From Mesotaenium endlicherianum (taxonomy: Eukaryota > Streptophyta > Zygnematophyceae > Zygnematales > Mesotaeniaceae): 64,000 nt of DNA. The notes beneath the pieces are model-generated. The model saw nothing but the letters and a program-made list of their open reading frames with translations, made no database searches and was not told where the DNA came from. The position numbers and the translations under genes were made by a program. Below, piece after piece: positions 49,682 to 61,010 of the stretch (its first letter is position 1; the number at the start of each line of letters is the position of its first letter). The stretch is taken from contig WELA01004964.1 of the NCBI GenBank assembly GCA_009602735.1, positions 29,516-93,515 on the forward strand, read 5' to 3'.

Positions 49682-50576
49682 TGTCACCTTCCCCCTTCAA
49701 TTAGCTCTTCTCACTAGCACGTCACTCCAACTTGAAAAAAAATATTGAAGAAGAATAGCTACAAGAGAAAGACGTGAAAACAAAGGGCAAAAGAAGCTAG
49801 GAGGGGAAAAAGTGGGGGGCTCACAAAGCTAATTGCTGACATCGCTGCACCTTTGCTTTGCAAATACAACTCTGCAAACTTCCCTTGTACTGTCCGTGCT
49901 ATCTAGGTATACGAGCACACAAAGAAGCAACGATGAAATAATGTCTTTAACTTGTGTAAGAGGGAGCAATTGTGAATGGGGGATGCGGCAAGTTTGAACA
50001 AGTATTGTCTGTCGAACCCACTTCAAGCCCTCGCGCCCGTGCTTGTTCACGAAAGATAATGAATGTGGTGGCTTGTACGTTCCTTGGCGTACACGTCAGT
50101 GCGAAGCACCCTGAATGGCGGGTGGATGGCCAGGGCGCCAGTTTTACTAGAAAATGTTTCTAGTATTTTTTTACCTGGTAAATGATTCGCTCCATATTTC
50201 ACCGAAAATTAAAAAGCGCCCATGTAGATTGACCACTTTCATAAATTTTGTTCGACCATTTGGATTGCCATTGCCCGGCACTGCTCATTTGTACGCCACG
50301 AGCAGCCACTTGGGTTGACCATTTTGGAATTATTTTTGCCACGAGCCTGCCACGAGCTCGGTTGGATGGCGCGTGAGAAATTGCCGGAGCCAGTTCTTTT
50401 CCACGCCCATTTTGGCCGGCCATTTTCGTGTTGGACTTTTACAGTGTGGTAGGAGTCAGGATCATCTGGCTACATGACCATTAGTTGCACCGGTTTGCTT
50501 ATGGTTTGGCTGCCATGGCGGCCTCTAGCGATGGCGTTCGTTAAGTCCTAGGAGATGCTAATACGTAATCTAGATC
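49682..50576. other. no gene seen; may include 5' UTR of the non-LTR element
   Basis: No recognisable coding sequence or repeat boundary. The last few hundred bases could be the 5' untranslated part of the following retrotransposon. Confidence 0.4.
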
Positions 50577-53500
50577 ATGTGCACGCTCGTCCGCTTTCGG
50601 TCGCTAGTAGCCAAGGCCCTAGCAATGGCATCCGCTTCTTTAGTTTTGGCTACGGCACACCCGCGTTTAGGAATTGCAACCCTAGATACGACACACCCTC
50701 CTCCCTTGAACGTGTCTTGTCCTAGTTGTCTCCGTAAGTTCAAGAATCTGCGTGGTTTAGGTGGTCACCATAAGTCATGCCTTTTAAAATCTGCTAGGTC
50801 TGCTCTTATTCTGAGCAACGGTGGCCCATCCGATTCTGGGCCTAGACCTGAGCAATGGGGGTGGGCTCGTATTTTCTTTCCTATGGAGATATTTCAACCA
50901 TGTAGACTTAGCTGTAGGCGACGGGTTCCTTATGAGCTCAGACCTATGTTCTCCCAAGCATTCTGTATCCCCTTGCGACAAGTTTCTAAAGAGCCTAATG
51001 ATATGGGAGGTTGGTTCTTGTTCCTTAGTTTCCAGCGCCTTCTATTGTGGACCCCCCCGAATGCGTTAGTGAAGGGCCATCGCTACGTACGCCCACGCAT
51101 TCATAGATTTCTTAGGGGCGAGTGGAGAGAATTGGCTGAGGAGTTCCTGGCGGCTTTGCATTCCCTTCCGCCTCCCACTAGTGACGTAGTGGGTGACGAC
51201 ACGGATCGAGCTCGACGTGCTGTTAGGTTAGCTAAGGTTGGGAAGTTAGGGAAGGCCCGCAAAGCTCTCCTCCCCAATGCGCCAGCACCTGACACTTTAG
51301 CCACCATTGAGCGTCTGCAAGCACTCCACCCAGCCTCCTCTTCCCCCTTGCCCGATTGGATCACTACTTACTCACCTACAGCACCTCTAGAGGTGGAAGA
51401 GGGTGCTCTTAGTTGCGCCCTACGATCGGCATCTAACAGATCGGGGGACGGACCTCCAGGCACAGTCTTTGAGCTTTTTATGGACACATGCATGGATGCT
51501 GGTTCTATTGCATTCCGCGCCCTCTTCACCGTGTGCAGCCTTATTGCTCAAGATCGGATTCCACCTGAAGCAGCACATCTACTGGCATCATCCAGGCTCG
51601 TGGCTATGGCCAAGGGGGATGCAGGCGTTTGCCCCATTGCGGTGGGGGAGGTGCTGTATTGTCTTCCAGCCCGAGCCATAGCCTCGCAGCTTCGCGAGCC
51701 CTTTGAGGCTCACTTCGCTCCGGACCAGTTCGGAGTGGCTCTCCAGGGGGGGTGTGAGGCCGTTGCCGCGTTCATCCGGACGTCGCGGGAGGTGGATCTA
51801 TCCCTATGGGTTCTCCAGGTGGACGTGGCCAACGCCTTCAACACCATCGACCGTGGAGTCATCTTCGACGAGCTTCGTGATAGCACTTGTTCCAGCCTTA
51901 TCTCTTTCATGCGGGCATTCTACGGGTCCTCGTCTCCCCACTACTATGCGCATGTGGATGGGAGTTTGACGACTTTGTCATCCGCTACTGGGACCCGTCA
52001 GGGCGACCCCTTAGGAGGGACCTTGTTTGCTTTTAAACACCTGCGTGCTCTCCGCTTGACCCGTCATGCTTTTCCTGCTGTACATATCCCATCGTATGCA
52101 GATAATACGCACTTGGTAGGTCACATGGACCAGTTGGGCGCTGCCTTTTCCTCTCTCGAGGTTCACCTTGGCTCCATGGGCCTTCGGGTTTAGCAGGCCA
52201 AGTGTTCCATCTTCCCTCCGCAGGGCATTGCGACCCCAGCTGACTTTCTTCCCTCTTTTGGTCGCTCACCGGAAGGTATCCGTGTCCTTGGTACCCCGGT
52301 AGGCAGTCCCGCCTTTATCCTAGATCAGACACAACGCTTCTTTCAGAGTGTGGTATTGGAGCTCCCCCAGGTTGTAGCCCTAGGGAACGCGCAGATCTCG
52401 CTTGCCCTCCTCACTCTTTGTCTAGCGGCTCGACCAGTTTACCTCTCTCGTACCTTAGTCCCTACCCCCTCCGTTCTTATAGAGTTTGCTTCATTTAGGC
52501 AGTCCCTCATTATGGCTCTCTCCGAGTTGCTTGGCCTTGGCCCATTCGACCCTAGCCAGTCTTGGGCTGCCTAGGCCGTGTACCCATGCTCCATGGGAGG
52601 AGTACGCTTGGGAGATCTTGCCTTCACCTCATCGGCAGCTTTCTTGGGGTCTTGGGGCTCATTGCGCACCTTCTTGCGACTCGCTTTGCTGCCGACGATG
52701 TCCAGATCCTTGCGGCTGCTATAGGGGAAGTGGAGACGGAGACGTTCCCTTTTCAGGCAGCACTTGTGGAGGCTAAGTCCAACTTGGTAGCGGATTGCTT
52801 GGGGGTCGAGCCTCCAGGATTGGACTTTTCTTCGATGGTGGAGCAGGGGGACAGGGGCTTGCAGGCCATTCTCGCTCGAGCCCAGTGGGGTTCTTGCATG
52901 CACGGCCTGTTAGCACAGAGCACCTCGGCTGCCTGCGCCCGCATTTGTTCCTGCGACAGACCTAGCGCAGGTGCCTGGGTGCAGGCCCTTCCCACTCGCC
53001 CAGCTTTGACATTCCAAGACTCAGAGTTTTGCACTTCCCTCCGTATACGACTAGGCATTACATATCCGTGCCTTGCTGGCCTAGTTTGTGCGTGTGGGGA
53101 TGAGGCATCTACTACACATGTCTTGAAGTGTGCACGAGAGAAGCAGCGCACAGCGACCCATGACGTTGTCCGGGATAACGTTGCCATGATCGCGAGGAGG
53201 TCACATTTTGCGGTGGCCTTGGAGAAGGGAGGCCTACTCCCTCTTCTTCCCTCCCAAACCAAGGGCCGCCGTGTGGATGTTGTCTGCATGGCAAGAGAGT
53301 CGGCGGCGCGCACATTGCTGGATGTGGTTGTGGCCAATCCTCTCGAAGGGGGTATCATGAAGCTGGCTTCATCAACAGTAGGGGTGGCGGCGGCGATCAA
53401 GGAGAAGGCCAAGACTCTCAAGTACAGCGACACTCCAATCGGCGACACCTTTGTCCCACTAGCGCTGGAGGTTTTTGGGACATTAGGCACCAAGTTCGAC

Positions 53501-53767
53501 GACTTCCTCAACCTTTGCGCTGAGCGCACAGTCTCCCTCAGCTTCAGTGTCTCTAGTGACGATGCCGATTACAGAGACTTGGTCAACGCGATCAAGCGAG
53601 AGTACCGCCAGCTAGTTGGTTGTAGTCTACAGAGAGCTCAGGCTTCTACCATTCACGATCGTGCAGCTAGCGCCCTATCTAGAATTGTGCATCGACCCCC
53701 AGTTCCTCTCGTTTCAATTTTACTTGCCGACGCCTTAGCAGTTCTCGGTCCTCGCGGTTTTCAGTAG
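50577..53767 (+). pseudogene. degenerate non-LTR retrotransposon: zinc finger, reverse transcriptase, restriction-like endonuclease-type C-terminus
   Basis: One reading frame runs from 50577 to about 52655, broken by TAG at 52192 and 52572, then shifts frame and runs to TAG at 53765. The N-terminus has a CCHC-type finger (CPSCLRKFKNLRGLGGHHKSC, about 50725). RT motifs follow: QVDVANAFNTIDR (motif A), TGTRQGDPLGG (motif B) and SYADNTHL where Y-A-D-D is expected, so one catalytic Asp is Asn. Next come GGVRLGDLAFTSSAAFLGS, a C-x-C...H-x4-C finger (CACGDEASTTHVLKC), and a C-terminal block with GRRVDVVC, LLDVVVANPL and EKAKTLKYSD. This last block fits a restriction-like endonuclease of R2/NeSL-type elements. 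No APE-type endonuclease domain is seen. The 3' end passes into an AT-rich tail and T-run near 53828. Confidence 0.8.
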
Positions 53768-53850
53768 ATGAGTATGGACCTTGATGTTATTTCGGAGCTT
53801 GATCCAATTTTATTAATTCATACGCCTTTTTTTTTCTTTTTCTTGGGGAC

Positions 53851-53890
53851 ACGCGAAGCCAGGCGAAGCCAGGCGAAACCAGGCGAAGCC
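53851..53890. repeat. four tandem copies of aggcgaagcc
   Basis: 10-mer tandem repeat directly after the T-rich end of the non-LTR element. Confidence 0.9.
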
Positions 53891-54843
53891 AAGCTTGCTC
53901 GAGACTGCTTGAGACTCATCGCGCGGCTCACCGTGACAACTTGAAGATATTTGTTGGGCGGTGGGCACCATAGGGTGCAATTGGGGGGCAATAGGGGGAG
54001 TGGGAGTGGGAGTGGTCAAAACTCGGGAGTCGGGATTCGTGAGCATTCGTGAGTGAAGGAATTGGAACGGATGGTTGTACTACCAAATTTAGTCAACATA
54101 TTGGTATTGGGGACACAACTTCTAACTTAGCCCCATGGGATCGGGCATGCATGTGTGAGAGCGGAAGAGGCTTGTTTCAATATGTTATTGGGCACGCGCT
54201 AATGAAATAGAAAGTTATGCTTTTACCCCTTGATGTGTCAAAATGAACTTGAACCCACCTCGAACTTCGAAAGGATTCAAAAATTCCCTCACATGTATTT
54301 GTAGTCATTCTAGGGTCCACTTGTAAATAATCCTTCTCTCACAGAATTAGGCCGGATACCCATTATTAAACCCTCTCGAAACGCTAGAGCAAACACCTAC
54401 ATAACTCTATGTGAGGGCATTTTTATATCCTTTCAAAGTTAACGGGTACTTAACGTTCATTTCGACACACTGAGGGGTAGAATCATACTCCTATTATAAT
54501 GTCCAAACTGGTCCACATTGTCCAAACATATCGCTCCATTTCATATACTCCTTTTTTTAACGGATCAAACTAGTCGAGACTCCACAATAAAAAGCAATTC
54601 AACTTAGCTTATTTCTAGTTCACTCAGATTTAACAAGGCAGCTTTGTCCGAACTTCCTGCAAATCGATATGAGCAGATATGGTTGTGAAATTGACCAAAC
54701 TTTGTTGTCTTCAATGGAGCAAATTAGAGGGTTGTGGAAGCTCGACATGTGTCAATCTAGTCCGAGAATTGGTTAGCAATCGATTCACTTCCATTTTTTT
54801 AATCGACACACACGATGTCGCCGACTCAGGAACCTTAACCAAC
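53891..54843. other. no gene; contains a foldback repeat
   Basis: A gtgggag-type repeat lies near 53998-54015, followed by AT-rich sequence carrying the foldback element at 54203-54506. No coding region seen. Confidence 0.5.
54203..54506. mobile_element. foldback/MITE-like element
   Basis: Two inverted arms of ~90-100 bp (about 54203-54305 and 54405-54506) share a tatg-ctttta/ctaccccttgatgtgtc block, gaaatgaac, and ccctcacat, around a ~100-bp centre. Single-arm relatives occur at about 55605-55690 and 56515-56600. I could not define a target duplication. Confidence 0.55.
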
Positions 54844-55561
54844 TGAAATGCATCGACTTACCAATAGGCGATTAACAATTAATAAAAGATCTTTATATCA
54901 GCGAGTAATCTTTATGGTATTTTTTGGTTAACTTATCAATCAGCAAAGTACCTATACGGCTAGCATAAGCCCAATACTCATAAGTCAAATGCAAGTTAAC
55001 GAGCATCAAGCATGCAATCAATAAAATCATACATAAGCAAGGTTTAAAGACAATTTGCATCAATGGTTTCTCGCCTTGGATTCAGATCTCTCTCAGTAAG
55101 CCGTACAAGAGAGTTGGCCTCGTTTCCAAGTGTCGAACTCGAGAGCATAACCTAGCCTATGTGCATGGGATGAATTTACTGTTCAACGGCAAGTGCGATG
55201 GCACCATCTACCCGGGAATTAACCACGTCGGTAGGACGGCTAACCAAATCCACAGCCGTCTCCCATCATCCCGAATCGCCATCCACCGAAAAGTATCCTC
55301 TGGCCATTCATCTAGCATATCATACTTAGATGCATATCTAGGCGGTTCACTAATGCCGAGTACGGCAGTCAGCTGACTATCAAAGAATTTGTCAGCAAGC
55401 TGACCAACGTTGACTTCAGCCTGCTGCTCCCGGCTGAGTCATTAATTGAATATCACTAAAAGTGCAGCGGACTTATTATTAACTAAAGTATAGTAAATTG
55501 AACTGAATCAACTATTCTAATTAAATGAATATTATATTTAGTAATGTACTGATTCATTACA
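54844..55561 (-). mobile_element. solo LTR of element B family, diverged
   Basis: 718 bp, TGAAATGCATCG...GATTCATTACA on the plus strand, flanked by perfect TSD CCAAC (54839-54843 and 55562-55566). Clearly older than the B copies at 34.9-44.7 kb. Confidence 0.9.
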
Positions 55562-55566
55562 CCAAC

Positions 55567-56747
55567 GTACTCAAAGATATGTGTGTAGAAACTAGTAGTT
55601 GACAAATAGGTGCACATTATGCTTCTACCCTTCAAAGTGTCAAATGACAGAAACTTTCTTCAAACTTTGAATTTTGAAAATACCCTTCACACACTTATTC
55701 CTCAACGTTGTCACATGTAACTATTTAAAATTGCGTACCTAACATTTTACACAAAAATTGACTTGATAAACTGTTTTTCTCTTTTCGCGAGTTCACATAT
55801 AATTGGCTACTCGGCGCGCGAAGCAAAGACGACTAAAATACAAATACAAAAATAATTTGAAGTGCTCCTCTTATTTTTATTTATATCTCATCTACCCTCC
55901 TCTTGATATAAACGCATGAAAATCTGAGAACAATGCCCTTTAATGTTTCAACTCACACCCGCCCAAACATAATAAACATGGGCCATAAAGAGGCGCAAAA
56001 ATCATTAACTAGAAAGCCTTCCCTTATTAGCATCTGGGCTATAAAGACTATGAAAAACTTTACGTTGCAGTTGTATAACTAAGTCAAATTCTAATCACGA
56101 GCCTATTACACCCTCATAATGATATAAGTTCAAAGGTTTTTTATAAAGAATGGAAAGGCGGAGGTGAAAGAAAATAACAAGTAAAAGAATGCTCGACCAT
56201 CCCGCAATTGAAATTGCAGACAGACAATGGCAAATAAATCGTGGAAGACCAATTTTGTGTGACAAGGTTAGGCACGTAAGTAATGACCAATAAATCGAGT
56301 AATAATTAGGAGTACGTGTGGGGAGGGTAACTTCTAATTTGTTGTCAGGTAGAAGGTACTTTTTGTTAGTTTTGACTCTTTTGAAAATAAATGTATAGTT
56401 TGCTCGATGAATAGCTCATTGACACAACGTGACAGGAGCAGACAAAGAGTGCGGACGAGCCATCACCAACGAATATCTCAAACGAGTGGTTGAGAAAGTA
56501 GTGAGCACACATGAAAATTGAGCAAATTACGTTTTTACCCTTCAAAGTCCTAGAAATGAATCAAGAATATTGTCCAACTTTCAAAAAGTTCATACATACC
56601 CTCAAGTCATATATCTTAGTTGGCTCACGTGGCTACCCTGCCACCGTTTTTTAACTTTTTCTCCGTGTTGCTCCGCGACATTTAAGAAGTGAAAGTCAAT
56701 TAAGAAGGTCAAAATTTGAGCTGTACTTCGAGGTTAATGTCACTTTT
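55567..56747. other. no gene; AT-rich with half-copies of the foldback repeat
   Basis: Arms related to 54203-54305 occur near 55605-55690 and 56515-56600, each containing the taccttcaaagt-like block. Nothing coding. Confidence 0.5.
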
Positions 56748-57043
56748 TATAATGAATCAGTATATTACTAGATGTATTAATTTAATTAATAATTATATTA
56801 ATGAAGTTCAGTTTATTAAATTTTAATTAATATTCAATATAGTGGACTTCTAGTATTATTCAGTATATTGACTTCTAGTAATATTCATTACAATGACTCA
56901 GCCGATAGCAGCACGCTGGAGTCCACTTAAGTCAGCTTGCTCAGACATTCTTTGACAGCCAACTGACCTCTGTAAGTGATACTAGCGAGGATTGCCTACC
57001 TAATAATGCATCTAAGTATGATATGCTAGATGAATGGCCAGAT

Positions 57044-58207
57044 TGTAAGGTCATGAAAGTGTAATTTGAATTTTCTAGCATTTTATATGCATAGAGTAGG
57101 ACTTCAGAACGTTTTTTTGGTCTTTATTTCAAGTCATTTGGACAAGTATTAAGACAATTATGAGTTTTGGGAGTTTTTATTGAGTTTGAAATGTCATAGA
57201 TTCAACTTAGTGACAAGGATAGGTCCAGTGATGAAATTTCGGTTGGAGTCCATGGAATAGGCAATTGAATCATGATGGTTCCAGAAACTACATACGTAGA
57301 GTGCCAAAGTGATTGCGGGAATTCTAGAAATTCCGTGAGGAGTTGGAGGATTGTGTAGTAGAATATTCTAGAGTGTGATTGTATGTTTGTGAGTGTGCTA
57401 GCTTGTCCAACAAGGCAAGGGCTTCTACATGGTAGAAGGTGTTGGAGGTACTTTTCTAGAGAGGATACTTAGAGTTGAAGCTGTAAGGATACGAACAAAA
57501 AGGCAACTCGAGGTACTTTGATCGCTCGCCAATTGTACTCATACAAATCAAACCAACACTTTACAGTCACATCCGGTCGCTCCACGCGACGTGTCGCACG
57601 CGCCGCAACCGGCCACGTGGCAGATCGTTACACTCCTCTCACCTACAAGTGTGCACGTCCCAGGCACTTATGCCGCGGCCCGTAAGGGACATTGTTTCGA
57701 GATAGTGTGCTTCCTTCGTACAATCCAAAGATTGCCGTACGGTCCATCGACACGTTTTGCATACCAGGGGATTTGAACCCTCGTCTCCAGGACACGGTTG
57801 CTACGTTCGCGCTTTGATACCATTGTAGCGATACGAACGAAAAGGTAACTCGAGGTACTTTGATCGCGAGCCAATTGTACTTCTACAATTCAAACCAATA
57901 CTTTTTGATCACATTCAATCGCTTCACGTGGCGTATTGTTACAGAAACATAAATAGGAAGCGAAAGAAGTAAAGGGAGTCTAGTCTTATCTCATCTAATT
58001 TTATCTTATCTTGTACACGACTTTATTAATCAAGGGAGTTCTTTTCTACTCCTCTCATCTAGTTCTCTTACTCTTGCAAGGATGGCATACCACCAGGCCA
58101 CTCCACCTTGTGTAAGCAACTAGGAAAAATACTCGTGCACGCTTCCACTCGCCGGTGAGGGTGCGTGAGTGTGTATGGGCGCACTCCCCGCACCCTTCCC
58201 CCTTTCA
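57044..58207 (+). mobile_element. solo LTR, family D, carrying a TRIM
   Basis: Starts TGTAAGGTCATG and ends CCCCTTTCA. TSD is CAGAT (57039-57043 and 58597-58601, the latter displaced by a later MITE). Without the TRIM it is ~697 bp. Its termini match those of element A LTRs (TGTAAGGTCAT...CCCCTTTCA). A second copy lies at 60306-61010. Confidence 0.8.
57482..57943 (-). mobile_element. TRIM: miniature LTR retrotransposon, 462 bp
   Basis: LTRs 57482-57632 (151 bp) and 57824-57943 (120 bp) share gatacgaac...actcgaggtactttgatcgc and end TTACA. The primer-binding site TGGTATCAAAGC lies on the minus strand (57822-57811), one base from the right LTR. A purine-rich GTAGGTGAGAGGAG on the minus strand abuts the left LTR. 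Flanks GAAGC/GAAAC resemble a TSD. There is no coding capacity. Confidence 0.82.
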
Positions 58208-58208
58208 C

Positions 58209-58589
58209 TCTAGTTTTAAATACGGTACGACCTATACGTATTGCATGAATACGGTGAAGTATATACAAGTGTGTTAATATTGTACGTAAAATACGCCAAA
58301 ACACGTCAAACGTGTGTACTCACTATAAAGTTGTTCGCGGCCGTAACTTCTGAAGATTTTTAAAATTTTCGTCAATCATGTTGGGTGGAGAATGACGAGC
58401 TCGTCAAAATAGATGGTCAAAAAAAATCTGATGTCAACCCTTTACTTGTAAAAAGGAAGATTTTATTTTGGCATTAAATAAACAAACGGACCATTGTTTT
58501 TTTAAGTATATTATTGATACGTATACGCCTATAATACGGAGTATCAGTACGGCAAGTTAAGCCGATACGCAAGTATTTTTTAAACTAGG
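58209..58589. mobile_element. hAT-like MITE
   Basis: 381 bp with terminal inverted repeats (TCTAGTTTTAAATAC left, CCTAGTTTAAAAAATAC as complement of the right end) and a perfect 8-bp duplication CCTTTCAC (58201-58208 and 58590-58597). The duplicated target spans the last bases of LTR D and the first base of its TSD. Confidence 0.78.
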
Positions 58590-58725
58590 CCTTTCACAGA
58601 TGACGCCTTAAGCAAATAGCGATTCGAAATGATGGAAGATCGCTGTGGATTTGGTTAACCAAGGTCTCACCAACGTATTTAATTCTTGGGTAGGCGGTGC
58701 CATCCCACTTGCCGTTGAACAGTAA

Positions 58726-59222
58726 TGTAGTGAAACAGATAGATAAAGTACTTAGTAAAATAGAATACTTCATTTATTCAAGACAAGGATCTTTGAACAC
58801 AAGTGGTAGCTTCTTGAAAGGGTGATGGCTTCTCAAAAATTAATAGATTTCTGGAATTTGGCAAGTACAAGAGTGATTCTAGAACGCCTCTTTATGTTCT
58901 CTCTCTTGCTTATATACTTGCTACACAAGTAGGAAGGTGCGTGTGATGTGTTGGCACTCCAACACATCTTAAATGATGCCACCTCTTTCTAGAATAATGT
59001 ACACACGTCCTCTTGACCTAAAATGCCATATTTGACTTTTGCCACATGGACTTCTTCTAGGTTATTCTTTTTTCTTTGATAATGCCTTAAAAGGTTCAAA
59101 GGACATGAACCAAGTCACTAGAGTAGCTATTCACACTCACATTCACACAAAATTACTTCACAAATACTCAAAAGCATCAAACTGTAAGAATCAACTAATA
59201 TAATCTAACTCATATCGCTACA
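58726..59222. mobile_element. small solo LTR, family E
   Basis: 497 bp, TGTAGTGA...TCGCTACA, with perfect TSD AGTAA (58721-58725 and 59223-59227), inserted in the old B LTR. Non-coding. Confidence 0.82.
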
Positions 59223-59565
59223 AGTAAACTCATTCCATGTACATGTGCTAGAGCCTAGGTATTGCCATTGAGTTTGGCATTTGGAAACGAAGCAAATTTT
59301 GTATACATACTAGTGAGAGGACATTTGAATTCAAGGCTGCAAGCCGTTACACAAACTGCGTACTAACCTTGCTATGTATGAATTTACTGATTGCATTATT
59401 GATGCTCGTGACTTGCATTTGAATATGAAGTTTACTCACGCTAATTGTGTGGCTTTTTGCTATTTAATGAGTTAGCCGTAAAATATCATGAAGATTAATT
59501 GTTAATATAAATATCTCTTATTAATTGTTCATTGCTTATAAGTAAGTCGATTCATTTGACCTTTT

Positions 59566-60305
59566 TCTTTATATCTAAAGTCAAAATTCTCATGGTATCT
59601 TTCTAAAGTATATAGGAAATTGAAAACATGCATATGTCTCGTAAGAGGGCACCATGTCCAACTCGCTATTTACCTACCTTTTGTTACTACGACGGGTTGG
59701 TGAGAGGCTTATGTTCGAGCAATCTTGGACTTTGTACTCACACCTGTGCAAGTTTTGTAAAGTAAGGCCCAATGGTAATGCATAGGTACAATAAAGATAT
59801 CGATGAAGTCTAAACTCTAGAAGATACCACAAATTTTTGACGTTGGATGTGAAGGAAAGGGTGACGATCGACTCGAAGAACGTATGGAACAAGATTATCA
59901 CCTGCAAGTGCAACTTTCACCCAAATTTTGATATGTTCAAGAACGAGGACCAAAAAGGGTTGTGAGGTTAGTCACGTCATTTTTATTGGTCGACATGATA
60001 TTGACCAGGAAGATATGACTTCATCGTATTTTCTAGGTGTTTGAAAGTTGGAGAGTACTTTGCGTTCATTATGACTTTGCCTTCATGTAGGACTCCTCAA
60101 GCCTTTAAAACCTACTCCAAAATCTCATGTTCGCGTGAAGCTCGTAGCAGCGGGCGGACCGAAATTTTTTGTCAAGTTGTGACAACATGGTAAATCGCGT
60201 ATTAATATTTCAACATGATGAAATTTTCAGTCATTTTGTTTTCATGTGCCGTTAAGTTGCGCACAGTTTGTTCGCTTGACTCGTAGATGTTTCAAGGTTG
60301 GACGT
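59566..60305. other. no gene seen
   Basis: AT-rich, only short open frames, no recognised repeat boundary. Confidence 0.5.
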
Positions 60306-61010
60306 TGAAAGGGGGAAGATTGCAAGGAGTGCGCCTATACATACTCATGCTCCCTAACCTGCGAGTGGAAGCGTGCACGAGGATCTTTCCTAGTTGCATA
60401 CACATGGTGGAGTGGCCCGGTGGTGTGCTACCCTTGCAGAGTTAATGAGCTACATGAGAGAGGAGTGGAAAAAAACACACATGAAAAAGTTGTGTTCAAG
60501 ATGTAAGCTTCCAAGCGTCAAACTCTCTAAGATCTCCTCTACTTCTTTGTGCTTCCTATCTATGCTTGTCCTCTCTAGCAAAGTACCTCCAAAACCTTCT
60601 ACTATGGCTCTTTCCGTGTAGGTGAACTTTCCTTGTTTGAAAAGCTAGCATAATCACACGCACACAATGTCACTCTCTAGAGTATCCTACCACACAATCC
60701 TCCAACTTCTCATGGAGTTCTAGAACTTCCACGATCACTTTGGCGCGCTACGTGATCGTACGTAGTTTCTTGGACTGTCATGATTCAATGTCCTACTCCT
60801 TGGACTTCAACCAAATTTCTGTCACTGGACCTGTTCTTGTCACTTAAATATATTTGGGACACTTTAAATTCACTTAAAAACCTCCCAAAGCTCATACTTT
60901 TTTCAAAACTTATTCAAGCAATACAAAATAAAGAACAAAACTCTTCTTAAAATTCACTTTATGCACATAAAACACTAGAATAAAACAAGGTACACTCTCA
61001 CAACCTTACA
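60306..61010 (-). mobile_element. solo LTR, family D, second copy
   Basis: 705 bp; plus strand starts TGAAAGGGGGAAG and ends CAACCTTACA, the reverse complement of 57044-58207 without the TRIM. Flanking pentamers GACGT and AGCGT do not match well, so the TSD is unclear. Confidence 0.75.

Larger units (their letters stand above)
56748..59559 (+). mobile_element. old solo LTR of element B family with nested insertions
   Basis: LTR segments 56748-57043, 58597-58725 and 59223-59559 join into one diverged B LTR. It starts TATAATGAATC and ends GATTCATTTGA, and is flanked by CTTTT at 56743-56747 and at 59561-59565. It is split by LTR D (57044) and LTR E (58726). Confidence 0.85.

Noticed and set aside
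53851-54020. Short regular repeats considered as a CRISPR array
   Set aside because: They are contiguous tandem 10-mers without spacers, in a eukaryotic genome.
57591-57776. 61-codon ORF
   Set aside because: It covers the interior and part of an LTR of the TRIM; no protein resemblance.
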